Positions 34,629 to 42,945 of a DNA stretch of 64,000 bases are shown piece after piece. A program made the position numbers and the translations under genes. Each line of letters starts with the position of its first letter. The stretch's first letter is position 1. The stretch lies in contig JAFQXE010000018.1 of the NCBI GenBank assembly GCA_017407125.1, positions 1-64,000 of the forward strand. Direction: 5' to 3'. Source of the DNA: Thermoguttaceae bacterium (GTDB lineage: Bacteria; Planctomycetota; Planctomycetia; Pirellulales; Thermoguttaceae). Below the pieces are notes generated by a model that was not told the origin of the DNA, made no database searches, and saw nothing but the letters and a program-made list of their open reading frames with translations.

Positions 34629-36518
34629 ATGAAACGATTAACATTATTATTGGCTCTCGCGCTTGTTATGGTGCAAACGGTAGCAAACGCTCAAAGCGTT
34701 ACATTGACCAACAACAACGAAACGGCGTACACAATCGTTCTGCCGGACGAACCGACGCCGGTTGAAAAGACGGCGGCGTCTGAACTGCAAAATTACCTGA
34801 CTGAAATTACCGGGGTTGCGTTCAAGACGATTTCGGAAAAAGACCTTCCCGGCGGCGCGAAGGCGATTTACGTCGGCAAGACAAACAAGGCGCTCAAGAC
34901 GGTGGATTTCTCGACGTTTAAGCTGGACGAGATTTTCATGAAGTCTCTTGACGACGGCTCGATTATTCTGGCTGGGCACAATCAGCGCGGGACGCTCTAC
35001 GCGGTCTATACGTTCCTGGAAGACAAGCTCGGCGTTCGCTGGTGGACGGATACGGAATCGACGGTTCCAAAAACGCCCAATCTGACCATCGCGCCGCTGG
35101 ACGTCCGGTACGCGCCGAAGCTGATCTATCGGGAGTCGTCGTATAAAGTCGGATTTCGCACTCCCGTCTTTGCTGCCCGATGCAAAAACAACGGTTCGCG
35201 GCCAGCCCTGGGGCCGGAGCTGGGCGGACATCACACGTATCAATTCTTCGTCCATTCGTTTAACCACCTAATCCCGGGCGAGAAGTACTTCAAAGATCAC
35301 CCGGACTGGTTCCCGGAAATCAACGGCGTTCGCAAGTTCGGGCATCCGGACTGGGCGTGGCCGTCGGCTGGCGCGAAGGAACTCATGGCGTCGCTCCCGC
35401 CGGAACAGGTTCATCGAGCCGGGACGCAGCTGTGCCTCGCCAACGACGAAATGCGGGCGGAATTGACCAAAAACGCCTTGGAAGCCCTGCGGAAGAACCC
35501 CAACGCGACGATTATTTCTATCAGCCAAAACGACTGGCACGGGTACTGCACGTGTGAGAAATGCCGCGCGTTGGACGAGGCGGAAGGGTCGCACGCCGCA
35601 TCGCTGATCAACTTCGTCAACAAAGTCGCGGCGGACATCGAGAAGGAGTTTCCCAACGTCTGGGTTGACACGCTGGCGTATCAGTACACCCGCAAGCCGC
35701 CCAAGACGATTAAGCCGCGTCACAACGTTATTGTTCGGCTGTGTACGATTGAATGTTCGTTCCTCAAGCCGCTGACGGACGAGTCTAACAAAACGCTCAA
35801 AGACGACATCGAGGGCTGGGCGCAAATCGCGCCGCAGCTGTTTGTCTGGGACTATGTAACAAACTTCTCGTTCTATCTTCAGCCGCACCCCAACATGCGA
35901 GCGCTGGCGCCCAACATCCGGTTTTTCGTTGACAACAAAACCATCGGACTGTACGAACAGGGCGACCGCGACACGACCGTCAGCGACTTCGTCTACGCCC
36001 GGTACTGGGTTATCATGCACCTGCTCTGGAACCCGGATCAGGACGAGAAAGCCCTCTGGAACGAGTTCTTTGTGAACTACTACGGACCCAAAGCCGGACC
36101 GATTCTGCTGGAATACCTCGATTTTATTCACGACAAAGCCTGGGCGTCCAACGTCTACCTGCGCTGTTTTATGCCGAACACAGACAAATGGCTCGACCCG
36201 GCGTCGTTTAACCAGTCGGCGGAAATCGTCGCCCGGGCGCGCGACGCCGTCAAGGACGACCCGGTTCTCAAACGCCGCGTAGACGTGGCGCTGCTGTCCT
36301 ACGATTTGCTCTGGGTTCGCAACTATGCCAAAGTCAAAGAGGCGGTTGAGAAGTCCGGTCAGCCGTTCTACGGACCGGAAAATCCCGGCGCGCTTGCCAG
36401 AGCCGTTATCGACCTGGCGGAAAAAGAGGGCACGTTCCAGTACCGCGAATGGATATCCCACTGGCCCTGGGAACCGTTTAAGAAGTCCATTCTGGAGATG
36501 TACCCGGAGGATAATTAG
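34629..36518 (+). CDS. Secreted DUF4838 protein, copy 2
   Basis: This 629-residue paralog of the preceding gene has its own signal peptide (about 1-21, ...A-N-A-Q). The first 160 residues are nearly identical between copies; differences cluster at about 168-200 and 245-275 and near the C-terminus, regions that could line the substrate cleft. The Cys motif here reads Y-C-T-C-E-K-C-R. Similar DNA over most of the length shows a fairly recent duplication, with possible diversification of specificity. The start at 34629 is chosen by alignment with copy 1; no strong Shine-Dalgarno is seen. It lies 81 bases after copy 1, so both are probably in one transcript. Confidence 0.87.
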   Translation: MKRLTLLLALALVMVQTVANAQSVTLTNNNETAYTIVLPDEPTPVEKTAASELQNYLTEITGVAFKTISEKDLPGGAKAIYVGKTNKALKTVDFSTFKLDEIFMKSLDDGSIILAGHNQRGTLYAVYTFLEDKLGVRWWTDTESTVPKTPNLTIAPLDVRYAPKLIYRESSYKVGFRTPVFAARCKNNGSRPALGPELGGHHTYQFFVHSFNHLIPGEKYFKDHPDWFPEINGVRKFGHPDWAWPSAGAKELMASLPPEQVHRAGTQLCLANDEMRAELTKNALEALRKNPNATIISISQNDWHGYCTCEKCRALDEAEGSHAASLINFVNKVAADIEKEFPNVWVDTLAYQYTRKPPKTIKPRHNVIVRLCTIECSFLKPLTDESNKTLKDDIEGWAQIAPQLFVWDYVTNFSFYLQPHPNMRALAPNIRFFVDNKTIGLYEQGDRDTTVSDFVYARYWVIMHLLWNPDQDEKALWNEFFVNYYGPKAGPILLEYLDFIHDKAWASNVYLRCFMPNTDKWLDPASFNQSAEIVARARDAVKDDPVLKRRVDVALLSYDLLWVRNYAKVKEAVEKSGQPFYGPENPGALARAVIDLAEKEGTFQYREWISHWPWEPFKKSILEMYPEDN

Positions 36519-36553
36519 TAATTAGTGATTAGTAATTAGTAATTACGCAAGCG
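36512..36553. repeat. TAATTAG heptamer array plus core
   Basis: TAATTAG/TAATTAG/TGATTAG/TAATTAG/TAATTA units directly at the stop codon of the second DUF4838 gene, then core CGCAAGCGA (36546-36553). Confidence 0.8.
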
Positions 36554-36566
36554 ATCTGCTCAGGGG

Positions 36567-36595
36567 TTGACTTTGAATAATACACGTGATACAAT
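36567..36595 (+). promoter_or_regulatory. Promoter of the Gfo/Idh/MocA gene
   Basis: TTGACT (36567-36572), 17-base spacer, TACAAT (36590-36595). Confidence 0.7.
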
Positions 36596-36635
36596 ATTAT
36601 TAATTATACGCGATAAATGCGAGTTGCACTTTTTT

Positions 36636-36672
36636 CTCGCAACTCGCAACTCGCAACTCGCAACTCGCAACT
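36636..36672. repeat. CTCGCAA heptamer array
   Basis: Five near-perfect CTCGCAA units in the 5' leader of the gene at 36709. Confidence 0.85.
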
Positions 36673-36708
36673 AAAAACTTTCACCTTTAGATTTACGGAG
36701 ATATAACT

Positions 36709-38172
36709 ATGTCATCGCTTACCAGACGAGATTTTATTAAAGGGTTGACTGCTGCGGCAGTAGCGGCGCCGATTGTCGCGCCAGCGTCTGCGCTGGGGTT
36801 GGACGGAGCCGTGTCCGCCAACGAACGCGTCGCGATGGGCGTCGTCGGCTGCGGAAGTCATTCCCGCTATTGGAACTGTCCGCTGATGTTACAAAACAAG
36901 GAACAGCAGATCGTCGCTATCTGCGACCCGGACGAGAACCATCTCAACGACGTCAAAAATTTCGTCAACAGTACGTACACAAAGCAGACGGGAACGACCT
37001 ACAGCGTGGCGGCGTTCAAGGATTTCCGCGACGTCGTCAACCGGAAAGACGTTGACGCGATCGACGTTGTTACGCCCGACCACTGGCACGTTCTCATGTC
37101 CGTCTACGCCATGAAAGCCGGAAAACACGTTATTACAGAGAAACCCGTCCTCACGATTCGCCAGGGGCAGAAACTCGTCCAGACGCAAAAGGAGACAGGA
37201 AAAGTCCTGCAAGTCGCGTCCGAGTTCCGCACGTTCGACGTCTGCCAGAAAGTCGCCAACCTGTGCCGAAACAAGATCATCGGCGAACTGAAAAACATCA
37301 AGGTTCTCCTCCCGCACGGAAACCGGATTCGCAACAATATGGACTTCAACGTCCGACCGATTCCCCCGACGCTGGACTACGACCTCTGGTCAGGCCCCGC
37401 GCCAATTCTGCCGTTCATTCCCGGGCGTCTGCATATCAACTGGCGCAACCATTTCTCCTACGCCGGCGGAACCCTGCCGGACTGGGGCGCCCACCTTATC
37501 AACATTGCCTACTGGGCGGCGAACTCCGACGCGCAGCCGCCGGTGAAGTTCTCCGTCAATACGGACGACCCGAAAACCCGTTACACAATTCCCGGCAAGA
37601 CGGATAACATCAAGGATTTCCCACCTGCCGACGTCGCCTGGACGACCGCGCCAAACTGGGATGTCAATGCGGTCTTTGCCAACGGCGTTAAGATGAGAAT
37701 CTGGAGCGACACAACCATCGGCATTAAAATCGAAGGAACCGAGGGCTGGTATCTGGCGAAATGGCCCTTCGACAAACCGGAAGCCAGCTCGCCGGAAATC
37801 CTCAACTGGGAACCCGGTCCGAACGACATCGACGTTGGGCGCGACTTGCAGTACTGCATGGTCAGCCGCGTCAAGGGCAAAGGGCTGCCGATCGCTCAAA
37901 AGGGCGGCGAGCACGTTCATTTCTCGCACTGCGTTAAAACCGGAAACGTCAACACGTACTATCCTGCCTGGCTGGGATTCAATACGGACGTTACCGGCTT
38001 AACCGGCAACATCATGATGGTTCACGATTTGCCGTCTCTGGAATGGGACGCCGCGGCACAAAAGTACGTTGGAGAAAACGCCGACGTCGCCAACAACTCG
38101 TTCCTGTTCGACCGGCCGCAGCGCGACCCGTACACGTTTGAAAACATCGATTCCTGGATTAACGTTGGATAA
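36709..38172 (+). CDS. Gfo/Idh/MocA family oxidoreductase, Tat-exported
   Basis: This 487-residue protein begins with a twin-arginine signal (T-R-R-D-F-I-K-G, residues 5-12, then a mild hydrophobic stretch to about 30), so it should be folded with its cofactor before export. A Rossmann domain follows (M-G-V-V-G-C-G-S-H about 44-52; V-A-I-C-D-P-D-E about 70), then V-V-T-P-D-H-W-H (about 121) and A-G-K-H-V-I-T-E-K-P (about 137-146), the family's catalytic Lys-Pro motif. These enzymes use NAD(P) to oxidise or reduce sugars or sugar acids. GGAG sits 8 bases before the ATG. Context with glycosidase genes suggests a role in carbohydrate breakdown; the substrate is unknown. The next gene starts one base after its stop codon. 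Confidence 0.92.
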   Translation: MSSLTRRDFIKGLTAAAVAAPIVAPASALGLDGAVSANERVAMGVVGCGSHSRYWNCPLMLQNKEQQIVAICDPDENHLNDVKNFVNSTYTKQTGTTYSVAAFKDFRDVVNRKDVDAIDVVTPDHWHVLMSVYAMKAGKHVITEKPVLTIRQGQKLVQTQKETGKVLQVASEFRTFDVCQKVANLCRNKIIGELKNIKVLLPHGNRIRNNMDFNVRPIPPTLDYDLWSGPAPILPFIPGRLHINWRNHFSYAGGTLPDWGAHLINIAYWAANSDAQPPVKFSVNTDDPKTRYTIPGKTDNIKDFPPADVAWTTAPNWDVNAVFANGVKMRIWSDTTIGIKIEGTEGWYLAKWPFDKPEASSPEILNWEPGPNDIDVGRDLQYCMVSRVKGKGLPIAQKGGEHVHFSHCVKTGNVNTYYPAWLGFNTDVTGLTGNIMMVHDLPSLEWDAAAQKYVGENADVANNSFLFDRPQRDPYTFENIDSWINVG

Positions 38173-38173
38173 A

Positions 38174-38599
38174 ATGGATCTCGTAATCAACAAAGACCTG
38201 ACCATCCCCGGCGACCAGTTCCAGTTCAGTTGCGTTCGCAGCGGCGGACCGGGCGGACAGAACGTCAACAAAGTTTCCAGCAAAGTCATGCTCGTTTGGA
38301 AGCCGACGGAAATTGGCGCGCTCAATGCGGACGCGCTCGAACGGCTTCGTCAGCGATACCCCTCTTTCTGGACGAAGGAGGGCGAGTTCATCGTCAAAAG
38401 CCAGCTGACCCGCGACCAGGTCAAAAACAAGCAGGACTGCCTGACCAAACTGCGTCACATCATTGCCGTCGTTATCGTCCCGCCGAAAAAGCGAATCCCC
38501 ACCAAACCGACGCTCGGGTCAATCCGCCGTCGTCTGGAAAACAAAGCAAGACAGAGCGACAAAAAACGCTCGCGGTCTACGAAGTGGGGAGAAGAATAA
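38174..38599 (+). CDS. arfB: Peptidyl-tRNA hydrolase ArfB (YaeJ) for ribosome rescue
   Basis: This 141-residue protein has the release-factor catalytic motif G-G-P-G-G-Q-N-V-N-K (about 25-34, with the G-G-Q at its centre) followed by V-S-S-K-V, and a basic C-terminal tail (K-P-T-L-G-S-I-R-R-R-L-E-N-K...K-K-R-S-R) that in ArfB enters the empty mRNA channel of stalled ribosomes. There is no codon-recognition domain. It hydrolyses peptidyl-tRNA on non-stop complexes. The ATG at 38174 follows the previous stop with one base between, so it is translationally coupled to the oxidoreductase gene. An upstream in-frame ATG exists inside the previous gene but adds nothing conserved. Confidence 0.9.
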   Translation: MDLVINKDLTIPGDQFQFSCVRSGGPGGQNVNKVSSKVMLVWKPTEIGALNADALERLRQRYPSFWTKEGEFIVKSQLTRDQVKNKQDCLTKLRHIIAVVIVPPKKRIPTKPTLGSIRRRLENKARQSDKKRSRSTKWGEE

Positions 38600-38640
38600 T
38601 TAGCAATTTTCAATTAGCAATTAGCAATTTCGCAAAGCGT
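38599..38640. repeat. TTAGCAA heptamer array plus core
   Basis: TTAGCAA/TTTTCAA/TTAGCAA/TTAGCAA units from the arfB stop codon, then core CGCAAAGCG (38631-38639). Confidence 0.8.
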
Positions 38641-38641
38641 A

Positions 38642-38668
38642 GGCGAGCCGGGGTGCGTAAGCCCCCGG
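38642..38668. repeat. GGCGAGCC hairpin repeat, G+C-rich variant
   Basis: GGCGAGCC-GGGGTGCGTAAGCCCCCGG between the convergent arfB and phosphopantetheinyl transferase genes; may act as a two-way terminator. Confidence 0.75.
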
Positions 38669-38671
38669 AAT

Positions 38672-39421
38672 TCATCGACTCGCCAGGACTGCAACAACTT
38701 CCTCATACCGGCAGAACTGGACTGTCGCGCAGAGCGTTTCTTCTTTGCCGGTATACGCGACTTTTTCTTTTGAAAATTGCGGCGCGGAGAAATCCAGTAA
38801 CAGACCAGACGAATCAAACGGGGCGGTCTGCGCTGGCTGAACCTCTGTTACGTCGCTGGCGAGTTCAAACCGCGTCGGGACGAACGGTTCGAGAGTCTGA
38901 CGCGAAATGAGTTTATACGCCGCTTCTTTCGCCGCCCAAATCAGAGACGACAAAACCGGGCGGAATTCTGATGCTGCGTCGGCAAGAGCTCTCTTTTCTC
39001 GTTCCGTATACATGCGTCGTTCAACGACGGGGGCAACCGCGCCGACTTTACACAAATCCAAGCCGAAGGGGTTGTTACAGTCAATTCCGGCAGCAACGAA
39101 TCCGTCTACGTGCGATATAGCGTACCAGTACGGCAAACGGACGCAGCTTTTATCGATAACAAACGGCTGACATCCTTTCCCTTTATCGTTTTTGGATATA
39201 ACCGAATAATCAGAATAGACGAACTCGCCAGATTGATTTTGAGCAAGAACGCTTTCCGTCAGACGCTTGACAAGAATGCGGCTGACTATCCAGTTCTGCC
39301 GAACCTGCGAATGGCGTACATGATGAATATACTCACTTTCCGCTAAAGAAAGATATTCTTCCAGATTGCAGATGTCGTCAGGACGAACGAGTAGAACGGC
39401 AGGAGAGTTGAGGGTAGACAT
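38672..39421 (-). CDS. 4'-phosphopantetheinyl transferase (Sfp type)
   Basis: This 249-residue protein has the Sfp-family signature: G-L-D-L-C-K-V (about 124-130), with the first Mg2+-binding Asp, and W-A-A-K-E-A-A-Y-K (about 167-175), with the Glu and Lys of the second motif. It moves the 4'-phosphopantetheine arm of coenzyme A onto a carrier-protein Ser. No carrier protein, polyketide or peptide synthase gene is visible in the window, so its partner is elsewhere; it may serve fatty-acid carrier protein. The start at 39421 follows a heptamer hairpin element and lacks a clear Shine-Dalgarno. Confidence 0.88.
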   Translation of the reverse strand: MSTLNSPAVLLVRPDDICNLEEYLSLAESEYIHHVRHSQVRQNWIVSRILVKRLTESVLAQNQSGEFVYSDYSVISKNDKGKGCQPFVIDKSCVRLPYWYAISHVDGFVAAGIDCNNPFGLDLCKVGAVAPVVERRMYTEREKRALADAASEFRPVLSSLIWAAKEAAYKLISRQTLEPFVPTRFELASDVTEVQPAQTAPFDSSGLLLDFSAPQFSKEKVAYTGKEETLCATVQFCRYEEVVAVLASR

Positions 39422-39432
39422 GGGAGAATTAT

Positions 39433-39516
39433 AAGTTGCGAGTTGCGAGTTGCGAGATATGTTTGTGAGACGCTTTGCGTTTTCTCGCTACTCGCTACTC
39501 GTTACTCGCCACTCTC
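39433..39516. repeat. Mirror-image heptamer element
   Basis: TTGCGAG units (39435-39456), core ACGCTTTGCGT (39470-39480), then CTCGCTA/CTCGCTA/CTCGTTA/CTCGCCA units (39484-39511). The arms are inverted copies and can pair into a long hairpin. It fills the whole space between the OmpA-like stop and the phosphopantetheinyl transferase start. Confidence 0.85.
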
Positions 39517-40347
39517 TTACGGTAATACGACAAACTCTATGCGCTTGTTCATGGCTTGTCCTTGCGCCGTCGACATGGAAACCATCGGCTGCGACGTTCC
39601 GCAGCCTGTAACGCTCAGGCTTTCTTCCGGAATCGCGTTCGCGGCGACAATGGCGTCAAAAACGGCAGTCGCCTGCGCGATGGTGAGCTTTTGCGGCGTG
39701 TTGATCGCCGGGTCGGATGCCGAGACTTCCTGAATGGGCGTGGTATGCCCTTCGATTCGGAACTGACGCTGTCCGAAGTTGGACGCCAGCCGCTGAGCGA
39801 TGGAAACGACTTTCTGTTTCCCGTCCTCGGTAAGCGTAACCTGGTCGCTTTCAAACAGGTCGTCAACCGGAACGCTGACGCGGTAATATTGTCCGTCGCG
39901 CCGAGCGTATGCGCCATGCACGTCGTTGAAATCCACGACAGGAATAACGGTGTTATTGGGAACGATAGCGGTCGTACCGTTGACCTTCAGGGCGCCGGCG
40001 ACAATGTCAAGTCTTTTCGCCTGATCGCTGTTTTTAGCAATCAGTTCGCCGCGTTCTCTTTTGAGCAAATTGTTTTCCTGAGTCAACGCCATCTTGATTT
40101 CGTTTTCCCTTCTGATCTCATCCTTCGCTTTGAGCAAGTCCTGCTGCTTTTGCGCCAGCTGAATGTTGATCTGGGAGTTCGACGCCTCCAGCGCGTTGGT
40201 TCGAGCCTGGTACTGCTGAATCTGATTCCGCATTGCAGCCATCTCCGGCGGTTCCGCAGGCGGATTCTTCTTCCACGGCACGGACTGGCAGCCGACAGTC
40301 GTTACAATCATTAAAACGGCAAGTAAAAGCGTAGTATTGTATTTCAT
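39517..40347 (-). CDS. OmpA-like peptidoglycan-associated lipoprotein with coiled coil
   Basis: This 276-residue protein has a lipoprotein signal with lipobox T-V-G-C-Q (Cys near residue 20), a long Gln/Glu/Lys-rich coiled coil (about 35-115) and a C-terminal OmpA-type domain (about 150-276: F-E-S-D-Q-V-T-L-T-E-D-G, F-R-I-E-G-H-T, L-S-V-T-G-C-G-T-S-Q-P, N-K-R-I-E-F-V-V) that in this family binds diaminopimelic acid in peptidoglycan. It should tether a membrane to the cell wall. Its start overlaps the prepilin peptidase stop (ATGA), so the two are coupled. It is also a conceivable peptidoglycan anchor for a motor complex, but it lies far from the 1-8172 cluster. Confidence 0.88.
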   Translation of the reverse strand: MKYNTTLLLAVLMIVTTVGCQSVPWKKNPPAEPPEMAAMRNQIQQYQARTNALEASNSQINIQLAQKQQDLLKAKDEIRRENEIKMALTQENNLLKRERGELIAKNSDQAKRLDIVAGALKVNGTTAIVPNNTVIPVVDFNDVHGAYARRDGQYYRVSVPVDDLFESDQVTLTEDGKQKVVSIAQRLASNFGQRQFRIEGHTTPIQEVSASDPAINTPQKLTIAQATAVFDAIVAANAIPEESLSVTGCGTSQPMVSMSTAQGQAMNKRIEFVVLP

Positions 40348-41666
40348 GGCTTTGTTTGGGTGAGTAACCATTTGAATTTGATAATCTGTATAATCCACAG
40401 CATCGCCGCCATTAACGCCAGGCAGACCAGCAGGATAGTGATAACTGTCGACGCGCCAAGCAGGAGCATCGGCAGACAAAAGTCCCAAAGGAAATCAAAA
40501 CACAGGAACCATATCGCGGTTGTGAGGCACAAAAACGGCCCCAGGGGAACGTGACGCTGTCCGCAGAACAGCATGATCACGCCAACAATCAGCCCGGTTG
40601 CGGGGGACAGGAAAAATATAATCGGGATCGCCTGCCAGCCGGTAAAGACGCCGATCGCCATCATAAGCGTAACGTCGCCAAATCCGATCGCTTCCATGCC
40701 CAGCGTCAGCCGTCCGACAATTCGCACCGCCCAAACGGCAAGTCCGGCAAAGGTCATGCCGAACAGCGAACTCAAAACGGCGTTTTGACGGGTAACGTCT
40801 GAATTGCACAGCGTCCAAATCGTCGCGCTTAATCCGATAACCGCGATTGCAAGCGTTGCGTACGTTACCCGATCGCGAACCAGGCGGAGGAAGTACAATC
40901 CCAGCCGACGCCGGATTCTTCTCAACCGGATGGGTCGGAATAAAAACGCAAAGGCGAAAAACGCCCAGCAGCCGCACGCCAGCAGGATTTTCGTTCCCAA
41001 GTCCCAATTCGGGGCAAGGTAGGGCGCCGCAAACGTCAGCGGCGTGAACTGGTTTGAAATCGGGATTAGCGCGTAGTCTGTCGTATTTAACGGTTTGTAC
41101 AGCTCAACGTGAACGAACAACGTTTGCGTCGTCAGCGCCAAGGCGATTCCTGCAGCGATTCCCGCCAGGGGAATCATGTCTGGAATTATCTTCCGGCGAA
41201 CGTCGCACAGGGTTGCCGCCAGCAATATTATTGACAGGACAAAAAATCCGATAAAGTTCTGCAAGCCCATCGGATGGAACAGGTTTGCGTCCCAAATCGA
41301 ACGCAGCGCTGTCGTCCAGCCGCCAACTTCAAAATACAGTAACAGGTCTGCGACCCCGCCCCGATGAACAAACAGAGCGTAAACGCCCGTCAGCGCGGCG
41401 GCAAACAACGGCGTCCAGAAAAACGTTTCCAGTTTTGCAGCGCGCCGAGCGGATTTGACGTAGTCTGCCGGGTCGGAGCCGTTCGGAATGGATCGGGTTA
41501 TCAAGTCGAACCAGATCGCAACGTAACGCGAATAGCGATTGACAGCCCACGCCATCGCCCAGCTGACCAGAAATACAATTATCAACTGAGCCAACGCCGG
41601 ACGGCTGAGAAACCATTCCACCCAATCGGGTTTAATCTGCTGTAAAAATTCAGGTTCAAAACTCAT
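40344..41666 (-). CDS. Prepilin peptidase, A24 family
   Basis: This 440-residue membrane protein has many hydrophobic helices and the two A24 aspartates: L-C-D-V-R-R-K-I-I-P-D (about 170-180) and G-F-G-D-V-T-L-M (about 319-326). A24 enzymes cut the leader of type IV pilin-like or secretion pseudopilins at the inner membrane face. I do not see the CxxC pairs of the N-terminal methyltransferase domain; the N-terminal part is instead extra helices plus a loop containing a basic cytoplasmic stretch, so it is larger than PilD-type enzymes. It is coupled to the downstream OmpA-like gene. No pilin gene is in the window. Confidence 0.88.
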   Translation of the reverse strand: MSFEPEFLQQIKPDWVEWFLSRPALAQLIIVFLVSWAMAWAVNRYSRYVAIWFDLITRSIPNGSDPADYVKSARRAAKLETFFWTPLFAAALTGVYALFVHRGGVADLLLYFEVGGWTTALRSIWDANLFHPMGLQNFIGFFVLSIILLAATLCDVRRKIIPDMIPLAGIAAGIALALTTQTLFVHVELYKPLNTTDYALIPISNQFTPLTFAAPYLAPNWDLGTKILLACGCWAFFAFAFLFRPIRLRRIRRRLGLYFLRLVRDRVTYATLAIAVIGLSATIWTLCNSDVTRQNAVLSSLFGMTFAGLAVWAVRIVGRLTLGMEAIGFGDVTLMMAIGVFTGWQAIPIIFFLSPATGLIVGVIMLFCGQRHVPLGPFLCLTTAIWFLCFDFLWDFCLPMLLLGASTVITILLVCLALMAAMLWIIQIIKFKWLLTQTKP

Positions 41667-41830
41667 TTCAGCCCTACGTCTGAAAAAACTCGTCTGGGGA
41701 TAACCGCTTATCCTCTTCCAGACGTCCGAATTATAGGTTACGTTTTGAAAAAAGCGTCTTTTTTTTCGATTTTTTTAATAAATATAAAAGTGGGTAATTT
41801 GTAGCGATGAACAGATAATTTAGGCAAGTA

Positions 41831-41858
41831 TTGACAAGGGGGATTTTGGGGGTATAAT
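41831..41858 (+). promoter_or_regulatory. Consensus promoter of the BtuF-like gene
   Basis: TTGACA (41831-41836), 16-base spacer, TATAAT (41853-41858). The heptamer element starts right after the -10 box. Confidence 0.8.
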
Positions 41859-41943
41859 GAGCAATTAGCAATGAGCAATTAGCAATTTTCAATTGTTGAG
41901 GCGCTTTGCGTAATTGCTAATTGCTAATTGACAATTGCTAATT
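41859..41943. repeat. Mirror-image heptamer element forming a whole 5' leader
   Basis: GAGCAAT/TAGCAAT-type units (41859-41895), core GCGCTTTGCG (41901-41910), then TAATTGC/TAATTGC/TAATTGA/CAATTGC units (41911-41942) in inverse orientation. The transcript from the promoter at 41831 would start with this hairpin. Confidence 0.85.
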
Positions 41944-41951
41944 CGCTCCCT

Positions 41952-42842
41952 ATGAATAAAACCTCGCTCCCTGCCGTTCTGCTCGCCCTGATTTGCGTAT
42001 TCATCTGCGGATGCAATACGGATCAGGCGCCGCCGGTTATCGAAAACGAGGTTCGGGTGGTGTCGCTTTCTCCTAATTATACTGAAATTGTCTATCGTTT
42101 GGGGGCGGAAGACCTGCTCGTCGGACGCTCTGACGCCTGCAATTACCCGCCGGAATCCCAGTCTGTTCCTATTGCCGGTCAGTACGCGTCGCCCAACTGG
42201 GAAAAGCTGTACACGCTCCGCCCGACGGTTGTTCTGTCTGCGGACTTCATCGACGACAGAATTCATAAGACGTTGTTGTCAAAGGGAATAGACGTCTATC
42301 GGAACGACCCGAAAACGTTCGACGACCTGTTCGAGGCGATTCGTCAAACCGGCAAGCGGGTTCAAAAAGAGGACGAGGCGAAAACGCTCGTTGAGAGCCT
42401 GCAGGCGCAGCTGAAGGAGATTTCCGAGTCGCGGGAGAAGCGGCTCAAAGACAAAGGCGTCGACCCTGACGCCCACAAACCGCGGGTTCTGGTTGTCGTC
42501 TGGCATAATCCGCTTTGTATTGTCGGCGGGAACACGTTCGTCGCGGAATCGGTTCGGCTGGCGGGAGGCGTCAACCTCTCAGACGACCTGTCCCAGCAGT
42601 ATTCCAACATCTCTCCGGAACGCCTGATCGGATACAGCCCGGACATTATCTTGTTTCCTCAAATGGAAGCCGGCGTAACTGCCGACGCGCTCTTGAATTA
42701 CCCCGGTCTGGAATCCGTCCCGGCTATAAAAAACAAGCGCATTATAACAGAAATCCCCGGAGATATTATTCTCCGCCCCGGTCCGCGTCTGGTAGAAGGC
42801 GTCAAAATGTTGGCTGAAATCTTAAGCGACGAGAGCTTATAG
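41952..42842 (+). CDS. BtuF-like substrate-binding lipoprotein (cobalamin type)
   Basis: This 296-residue lipoprotein has the lipobox F-I-C-G-C-N (Cys near 21) and the helical-backbone binding-protein fold: V-R-V-V-S-L-S-P-N-Y-T-E-I-V-Y-R-L-G-A (split around residues 36-55), L-V-G-R-S-D-A-C-N-Y-P, L-R-P-T-V-V-L, V-V-V-W-H-N-P-L and an F-P-Q-M-E segment, as in BtuF-type cobalamin-binding proteins. Iron-siderophore or other cobalt compounds are possible ligands. No ABC permease or ATPase gene is adjacent, which is unusual, so it must pair with a distant transporter. The start is taken at 41952, right after the repeat element, since earlier codons are repeat sequence. Confidence 0.85.
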   Translation: MNKTSLPAVLLALICVFICGCNTDQAPPVIENEVRVVSLSPNYTEIVYRLGAEDLLVGRSDACNYPPESQSVPIAGQYASPNWEKLYTLRPTVVLSADFIDDRIHKTLLSKGIDVYRNDPKTFDDLFEAIRQTGKRVQKEDEAKTLVESLQAQLKEISESREKRLKDKGVDPDAHKPRVLVVVWHNPLCIVGGNTFVAESVRLAGGVNLSDDLSQQYSNISPERLIGYSPDIILFPQMEAGVTADALLNYPGLESVPAIKNKRIITEIPGDIILRPGPRLVEGVKMLAEILSDESL

Positions 42843-42879
42843 CGAGCCCCGACTGTTCTTAATTGGGGCGCCCCGTAAC

Positions 42880-42907
42880 TTGACAAAACCTGTAAAGATG
42901 TTAGAAT
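42880..42907 (+). promoter_or_regulatory. Promoter of mutS
   Basis: TTGACA (42880-42885), 16-base spacer, TAGAAT (42902-42907). Transcription would start near 42914, which rules out the upstream TTG and ATG (42880, 42898) as translation starts. Confidence 0.65.
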
Positions 42908-42945
42908 ACATCGAAAAACAAGGTTATATCAATTATATAAAGCAA

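Noticed and set aside
35268..36461. A 397-codon minus-strand frame opposite the second DUF4838 gene
   Set aside because: A shadow; a shorter, similar frame lies opposite the first copy at the same position, as expected from duplication.
41831..41952. A cobalamin riboswitch before the BtuF-like gene
   Set aside because: The leader is wholly taken up by the heptamer hairpin and shows no B12-box-like sequence.
42880..42945. MutS start at the TTG (42880) or the ATG (42898)
   Set aside because: A TTGACA-16-TAGAAT promoter occupies this stretch, so transcripts would start after both codons.
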